From: Coleophoma eucalyptorum
Lineage: Eukaryota; Ascomycota; Leotiomycetes; Helotiales; Dermateaceae
Direction: 5' to 3'
NCBI GenBank assembly: GCA_026120035.1
Contig: JALRME010000006.1
Location: forward strand, 1 to 64,000
DNA: 64,000 nt
In this document: piece by piece, positions 58,101 through 64,000 of the stretch
Numbering within the stretch: the stretch's first letter is position 1
Layout: each line of letters starts with the position of its first letter
The notes under the pieces: generated by a model
Told to the model about the DNA's origin: nothing
Seen by the model: the letters and a program-made list of their open reading frames with translations, nothing else
The model's database searches: none
Translations under genes and position numbers: made by a program

Positions 58101-60276
58101 GCATGTGCGAGTAGGTAGAGAAGAACACCATATTCCAACAATTCTAACATTATCCAGAAGCATTGGCATCTAAAGAAAGCACTCGTGCTATGATGCGCGA
58201 GCGAGGCAAAAAACAACGCTTTCCAGTTAGTGAATGGCTGGAGCAAACGAAAAAGCTCAGAGTGGATACCATATCTGCATCGCAGGGGACTGCACCCCAG
58301 GAGACAATCAATACAGCAAATAGATTCACTGAACACGACAGACCTAGCGATCCATGGACTTCAGATTCAACCGTGATGTTGACTTCAGGATACCCTCTCA
58401 TCGCAATAGAGAGCGTGCTAGACGGACAAAGTGATGCTGAAGGCCAAAAATTGGATCCCATCTTCACAGATGCGGATGGTCAGTACCAGCGCCACTACGA
58501 GCAAGAGTTGGCACATCTTACTACTCGGAATTCTACAACAACACTTTGCATTGAGAACTTCATAGCACGTGGAAGAAAAATATGGTTCAACGATCACCGG
58601 CTTACGAAGATGGGGATACACCCAGAACTTCCCATACCATCTTTGAAGAGAATGATTCTCGATGTTGTAACGCGAGATGCTACAGCCGGTCTGGATATAC
58701 AATATAAGAGAATAGAAGCAGAAGAAGATGGAAAAGAGCAATCTCAATTTCGAGACTTAACGCCAATTCAGAGATTACTCTTGTATAAGATTGGAGATTG
58801 GCCAATATATTCATTTCTTTTAGCTTTGGTAATTTCTACCTGGCAATCCGTCGCTGTTGGCATACTAACATACTTGAAAGGGGCAAATCATAGGCGGAGA
58901 AGCGTCTAAACTATCCCTGCTCACAGATCCTTATGGCCGTTCAGGACCACAGATCTACGAGACAGCTATCATCTATCTTGTGAGCAGTGTCTGCTGGTGG
59001 ATCCTTTATCGACAATCGCGAGCAGCATGGGTGATGATTCTGCCTTTCGGAATCTATGCGATTTCATTCTTCCTCTTGGGCCTCAGCGAGATTTCTCTCT
59101 TCAGCAGCGTACACCACGGAATCTTAAACCTGGCAATCCTTCTATATTCCTCGGCAGCGTCTAGTACCTGTTTGTACTTCAGCCTTAATTTCGGTGATGA
59201 GGGCGGTGTACCGATCAAAGACTGGGTCTTCCGCGCATCGGCTATACAAGGCATACAGCAATTCTATGTTGCTGTCTTGTGGTACGCAGGGTCTGGCGTC
59301 CCAGATCGAGCAATTTCTCAGACAGGAGTCTACGAACCAACCATGTGGTGGCTTCCTTTGATCTTCTGGCCCATTGCTGCCATCCTGTGCGGAGTGGTTT
59401 ATTTACTTTACCATGGCTTGCCAGAGTACTACCACTATTTACCAGCTGTAATGCCTACATTCTATACCTCAACCATGTCTCGGAAGATCGTAGTTGTAAG
59501 TTTGCAATCTAGCCCCCTAAAAAATGCCACTACTATAATTCCTATGCTGATAAAAATAAATAGTGGTTCCTTCTGATTATGTTCACGCAAAACTACTGGC
59601 TTAGTCCTCTCTTTGGCCGCAACTTGACCTATCTCTGGTCGAGTCGTGGAGCGTCTCCAATACAGATTCTACTCCTAATCATTTTATTCTACGTAATAAT
59701 CTGGCACTATGTGCTCAAAATCTTCCATCGGCATTCAGTCCAGCATTCCTGGTTAATGCCACTCTTCGCAATCGGCTTGGGAGCGCCAAGATGGGGCCAG
59801 ATGCTTTGGAGTACAAGCAAACTGGGAGCTTTTGTTCCTTGGTTTGGAGCGAATCCGAATACGTCAGCTATTGTTTCTCGTTCCCTCTGGCTCTGGTTGG
59901 GAAATCTTGATGCCATACAAGGGCTAGGATTTAGTTTCATTCTTATGCAGGTAAGTCTCTCCAGTTCGCCCTCTTATCGACTCTCCCACCCTCGGCAATA
60001 ACTAATCCAACCTCACAGACTCTAACGAGAGTCCATCTCTCATTCACACTCCTTTCTGCCCAAGTTATTGGTAGTTTTGCTTTAATCCTCAGCAAGTTTA
60101 CAGCACCTGATCGAATCGGTCCTGGTACAGTCTTTCCAGATCTTTCGGGCTACGACCCGTGGGGACGGACCTCTTTGCCTGTCACGTCCATGTTCTACAT
60201 CGCATTCTTCTTCCAGATTTTCGTCTGCTTCGGCTTCTTCTTTTTCTTTCGTGCGGAGCAGTTGTGGAAACCTTGA
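52132..60276 (+). CDS. ags: Cell-wall alpha-1,3-glucan synthase, 25 exons
   Basis: Plasma-membrane synthase of wall alpha-1,3-glucan. Exons: 52132-52474, 52527-52540, 52720-52779, 52839-52954, 53008-53226, 53289-53455, 53521-54029, 54081-54375, 54427-55683, 55733-56031, 56096-56315, 56360-56381, 56428-56489, 56545-56727, 56783-56900, 56949-57386, 57440-57718, 57771-57814, 57860-57907, 57964-57997, 58046-58110, 58158-58828, 58881-59495, 59564-59950, 60019-60276; 2240 residues. Signal peptide, then an extracellular GH13 amylase-like domain with DGFRID (Asp312) and PGEITGGD (Glu346). One helix (about 1065-1090) leads to the cytosolic GT5 synthase: KIGGLG (Lys1172), [29 protein letters not shown] and E1546-x7-E1554 in [19 protein letters not shown]-terminal multispan exporter domain ends AEQLWKP. 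Somewhat shorter than the usual 2400 or so residues; all modules appear intact. Confidence 0.93.
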
Positions 60277-60485
60277 TGAAATAGTAGTTAATAGATGAGA
60301 ATAGAGGGGTTAGTTTTAGATGGCACGCTTGTATTTGTTTTATGAAGAACTGTGCAAAGTTGTTTTCATAATGGGTCTCAGTTGGGACTTTTCTCTAGAG
60401 CAGCTCAATTGGATGTCAAGAGATGGCTTTCCAAATAAGACACCAAACATAGAATAGGGTATATATTAGACGGCAGACAAATATT
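60277..60485. terminator. Tail-to-tail 3' region of ags and the membrane-protein gene
   Basis: 209 bp between two stop codons facing each other, so both transcripts must end within it or overlap. No single polyadenylation signal stands out. Confidence 0.4.
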
Positions 60486-62853
60486 CTAAGTGGCACTGTG
60501 CCCGAAAGTCCCATATTCACGTCCCTTCTGCAACTCTGTAACTTCATCTGAGACACCAAATCCAGCTCGCCTGACTGGCCCGGTTTGCCCGTCCGATATC
60601 AGCTCTCCAAACCTAATTCGGGTCTGTAATAATTCTTCTGGAACACTTTCCATTCCACCCAGACAGCCTCCAGCCGCCTTGTTCTTTAAAATCTCACTGC
60701 CCGTGCAAGTAGTCAAAAGCTGTAAGAACCCGCCATCCGCGGCGCTGACCCCGTTCTTCAGTAGCGCGAAAGCTCCGAGAATCAAGAACGGAACGGCGAT
60801 GGCCAGAGACAAGAAGTAAGGGAGTAGGAGATTGATAGGCCGCGAAAAGGAATAGACGTTGTGCGGGGTTTCCACTGTAGCGTTATTGGTACTATACCAA
60901 AGCTTGTAACCGGTCATGATAGAGAGGGTGGTGTTTAAGAGGAGGGAGTTGAGCCCGTCTTGCGTCACGTTGATTGACAAGGCCTGAGTCTCGGTTGGGT
61001 TGAATTCGGAATAGAGACTTGAAAAGCGCGAGGATCCTACTAGACAACCGTCTGAAGGGGCTATCGCGACAGTCAGCAATACTATCTAAGAAAAAGAAAT
61101 GCATGGACACTTACTAGCGAAGACCTGGACCGCAGCGAAATATGCAGGCGTGATGTCTCGCACCCATGATACATCACGAGTATAGAAGTTTCCACCTTGG
61201 GTTACTGAATTTGTGATCGTACCATTGAACGCTGGGGAGCCGGGAATGGTCTCGTTGAACGGTCCAGCACTGTATAGTGGTGCAGAGTAGGTGCCATTCA
61301 ACGGTAAGGTCATTGATTCGATGATAGTATACATGTTATAATCCCGATACCAGTTTATGGCATCCACACTCCAGTTTGCTGGACTGGTTCCAAAGGTAGT
61401 GCTGTTCGTTTTAGTAAAGTTAGTCACAGGAATTCCAGCGACTCCTAATTCAGCAATGGCCTGCAGATATGGACCTGTGAGATTCAACTGGGCAATCTTT
61501 TCAGTGCTCAGCTTCATATTTTGAATGTTGTTCTCGTAGGTATTGTTCAAGGTATACTTGGCGCGCCAAGGTGAGCAGGTCAATGTATGTTCCTCGCTGT
61601 AGAGCGTTCCACCGATGGCGTCTGCGATCATAGCATTCGCGGCAACCGGGAAGGAAGTCTTTGCTGTGAAGTTTGTTGTCTTAGAATTCATAAGATTGCC
61701 TGAATAGATCTGGAAGGTGTCAGAAGCGCTCATGTTCACGGTGGTGAATTTGTGGGTGATGTTTTCCGTGCAGTCGAGATATGGTCCTTCAAATTCCATG
61801 ATATAGCTGCAATTGGCACCGCAGAGCGAAGGCATGGCAAGCGGTTCACCAGCAATCATTATCTGCGTGGCGAGTTCTACCAATGGCGCCGGTGCACCAC
61901 TACTGCTCTGAGAGGTACTCATCATATCCCTTTGCACCCAATTAGACCTTAATGCTGGAGTTAACGTTGGAAGGTCTTACTTGGCCAGGATTGCCTCTTT
62001 ATTTCCAACACGTGAAATGACAGTGAGGCCATCCAAGAAGTATTTGTTTGCATCTACACCACTTCCATTTCCCATCTAGGAATTTTCATTAATATGAGTC
62101 GGTTGGAAGCGTATAATGGAACTTACATAAGACGCGTTGAACGTCGGGGCATCCACTGACATGTATGTGGTCTTGTAAGCAGTCACAACCGTCAAAGCAC
62201 CAGGAGGGAAACTGATCGCAAGCTGCATGCTCCATATAATGAGGGCAAGGAGTGTAAGAATCGGTGCGGCGTTTGTGGCAGCAGGCCGGAGCAAGAGAAA
62301 TGGATTTGATCGTATGCAGAATAACGTTTCTATTGTTGAGATCTTGAGCGTGGAAAGTCGCATGAGTCGCCAAAGATATTGGCAGAAAGCTACGGCTAAA
62401 GCGATTCGCAGCGATATGCCGAACAAATTGGCCAATAGATTGGATATGGTGGTGATGTACGATTGCGGAATCACCTCGTCAGGGCCATCTGCTGCTTTTC
62501 CATCAACATAGCGGAATACACATAGATGTACGATTGCAATAATCAAAGCTAGATAACCAACGTCAGTAGATGAACTTAATTGAAGGAGTAGAAAACTACG
62601 GACCAAGAGTATAATTCCCGCCCATCATTAGCGGAGTCTGCCACCCAATACCCCATTTACTAACAGATCTCTCATCTTTTGCACCATTGTCTTCATTTCT
62701 ACTTAGCTCAGTATAATCTGGTTCTGGAAAGCCTTTTCGCTCGAAGGGGCCTTGGGATTCTTGGGGGCCTGTTCCGACCGCTTTTTTAAATATTCGATAG
62801 AGACTTTTGGTTTGCTGGTCCTTGTTTAGACTCGAAGTGGGGGAGGTATCCAT
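60486..62853 (-). CDS. Fungal multi-helix membrane protein with glycosylated ectodomain
   Basis: Five exons on the minus strand: 62853-62604, 62548-62127, 62075-61981, 61929-61115 and 61060-60486; 718 residues. An 80-residue hydrophilic N-terminus, then several hydrophobic helices (ALIIAIVHLCVFRYV, LLANLFGISLRIALAVAFC, AAPILTLLALIIWSMQLAIS). A long ectodomain-like segment (about 215-600) has many N-x-S/T sites (ENITHKF, NMSASDTF, NLTGPYL, NGTYSAP). One last helix follows (YFLSLAIAVPFLILGAF), then a cytosolic tail. The layout matches a large Pezizomycotina family often mislabelled formylmethionine-deformylase-like; no deformylase motif is present. Introns 3 (51 bp) and 4 (54 bp) were placed by minimum length and branch site; nearer AG sites would leave 33 and 29 bp. 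Role unknown. Confidence 0.82.
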
Positions 62854-63512
62854 TTTCAAGTATTCTCTTTGCGGTCCTCTTGATCTCCTTTTATACAATC
62901 TCTAATTGATGTGGCCAAAATTGTTGATCAGTAGTCTTGGTCCCTTTTCCTCCATAGTAACCTCTCTAGGGAAAAAAAAGAGAGGAAAGTCAGTTTATTA
63001 AGTACCGTAGATCTTTGGCGCCGCGAAGGGGCACTTCGGCTGTGCACCCTTGTATACTGCAAGTTCACGGCACAACCATGCATGAATGTTTTATGTCACT
63101 AGGCAGTCTGACAGTGTTGTTGGGTGCCTATCAAGATGCTATGGTGCAGCTTACTCTCATCTAAATAAATTGGTTTTTCTTAGCCAGTGTCTGTTCGGCG
63201 GTACATATCGTACCGCTTCTTCATGCTTCTTCGTCAAGCATTTTGGATCCACATAGCACGCAACTGGGAACGGTATGTGCAAACACGTGAGTCAGCTAAT
63301 GAAGCTCACGTAAGTCGGCAAAGGAAGTTTAATATCACTCGGATCAGCGGGTACTGGGGAGTTGATTGAAAATGGTTGTGTAGCTAGCGTCTAATTGTTA
63401 AAACGAAGCTGTGGCATTATAGTGTCCAGAGCTTTTGTCATCTCTGTAACATTTGGAAAGCTCGTCAGTTTTGTGACGAGCACTTTATTCGTCTAATCTA
63501 CATACAATACTT
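62854..63512. other. Intergenic region with TATA box for the minus-strand gene
   Basis: On the minus strand TATAAAA at 62895-62889 lies only 36 bp before the ATG at 62853, which would leave almost no leader, so the true TATA may be elsewhere. The rest, with frames up to 60 codons, shows nothing recognisable. Confidence 0.4.
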
Positions 63513-64000
63513 TCAAACTGCATGGGCATCACCATCCTCAAAGACAACATGGCTAAAAGCATCAAAATCATTGTTATCAATGAGCCATTCATCATCCTGG
63601 TCTTCGGGTCCTAATTTTGCCATCAATCCCATGCCAGGCTTGGGATATGGCGGACTGGCGGGTGTGCTTTCTCGACTGCCGTCTGCATCTCCATCTTCTG
63701 CCTGGATCCCAATTGCCGATGCATGCGATGCCGAGGAATTCTGCGCCAAAGGCTTTACATCCTTGGGCGGGAATGATGGGGACGGTGTGTTGCCCGTGGG
63801 TGTGATTTTACGGATGAAATTCATCGTTCCAGCAGGATTCGAGTCCGCGCGATTAAATAATCCTGAAGATGCCGCCACTGATGGAGGGAAAGGCTGCTGA
63901 GGCGTTGGATTCCGTTCTTGGGATTGAGAGTTCGTCCGAGATGCTGGTTGGGAAGCCGTTGCCGGGAAGATTGGTATATTTGGGTATAGAGTGGTAGAAT
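63513..64000 (-). CDS. C-terminal part of an unrecognised protein (cut by window edge)
   Basis: An open minus-strand frame runs from the window edge to the stop at 63513, at least 162 residues. It is low in complexity: Ser/Pro/Gln-rich (NSQSQERNPTPQQPFPPS), then MNFIRKITPTGNTPS and an ordered-looking C-terminal end GLMAKLGPEDQDDEWLIDNN followed by FDAFSHVV. Disordered linker plus a short conserved terminal peptide is typical of adaptor or trafficking proteins, but I cannot name it. The 5' part lies outside the window. Confidence 0.65.
   Translation of the reverse strand, partial: STTLYPNIPIFPATASQPASRTNSQSQERNPTPQQPFPPSVAASSGLFNRADSNPAGTMNFIRKITPTGNTPSPSFPPKDVKPLAQNSSASHASAIGIQAEDGDADGSRESTPASPPYPKPGMGLMAKLGPEDQDDEWLIDNNDFDAFSHVVFEDGDAHAV

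Noticed and set aside
61948..61980. 33 bp intron option in the large membrane protein
   Set aside because: Below the usual minimum for this genome; the next AG gives 51 bp with a good branch site and the same frame.
1..64000. CRISPR arrays, bacterial operons, rRNA or telomere repeats
   Set aside because: No regular direct repeats with spacers, no rRNA-like blocks and no TTAGGG arrays were seen; this is eukaryotic DNA.

Overview
The window is nuclear DNA of a filamentous ascomycete (Pezizomycotina). Evidence: short 48-190 bp introns with GTRNGT donors and CTAAC/CTAAT branch sites; a fungal gene set (alpha-1,3-glucan synthase, CE5 esterase with a fungal CBM1, CDH-type DOMON-cytochrome b561, 2EXR protein, yeast-type riboflavin synthase); genes on both strands without operons. 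The secreted plant-wall enzymes and general protein style would fit a plant-associated or saprotrophic member of the Leotiomycetes, but that placement is inference. Gene models were rebuilt by hand; for every spliced gene listed without reservation the exon lengths sum to an open frame.

Layout. 1-5.2 kb: a G/C homopolymer palindrome, then a secreted acetylxylan esterase with CBM1 (minus), then a long gene-poor stretch. 5.2-6.9 kb: a large acidic, probably nuclear protein behind a long leader with two uORFs. 8.4-9.9 kb: a secreted DOMON-cytochrome b561 redox protein with a GC-AG intron. 9.9-14.1 kb: no gene recognised. 14.1-15.7 kb: a Psk1/S6K-like AGC kinase with a uORF whose stop overlaps the start codon. 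17.0-19.6 kb: a 10-exon cysteine-rich secreted repeat protein. 20.3-22.4 kb: a 2EXR protein and a glutathione S-transferase. 23.1-27.2 kb: MUS81 and phosphoacetylglucosamine mutase, divergent. 27.4-32.3 kb: a BCS1-type AAA ATPase, a small CHZ-like histone chaperone protein and an unrecognised membrane protein. 33.2-37.5 kb: two unrecognised genes around an AT-rich gap. 37.9-41.0 kb: RRP3 and SSF1, two ribosome-biogenesis genes fired divergently from a 185 bp spacer. 41.5-45.8 kb: an amino-acid permease and riboflavin synthase. 46.9-47.6 kb: an unrecognised, apparently frame-broken gene. 49.2-60.3 kb: an acyltransferase-3 membrane protein divergent from a 25-exon alpha-1,3-glucan synthase. 60.5-62.9 kb: a 718-residue fungal membrane protein, tail to tail with the synthase. 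63.5 kb to the edge: the C-terminal part of an unrecognised protein.

Functional links are limited. The esterase and the DOMON-b561 protein fit extracellular plant polysaccharide attack. Phosphoacetylglucosamine mutase (UDP-GlcNAc for chitin) and the alpha-glucan synthase both serve the cell wall, but they lie 25 kb apart and I see no cluster. The clearest regulatory pairs are the divergent RRP3/SSF1 and MUS81/PGM3 promoters. The most unusual item is the cysteine-rich protein, in which phase-0 introns fall just before a conserved cysteine and the repeats correspond to exons.
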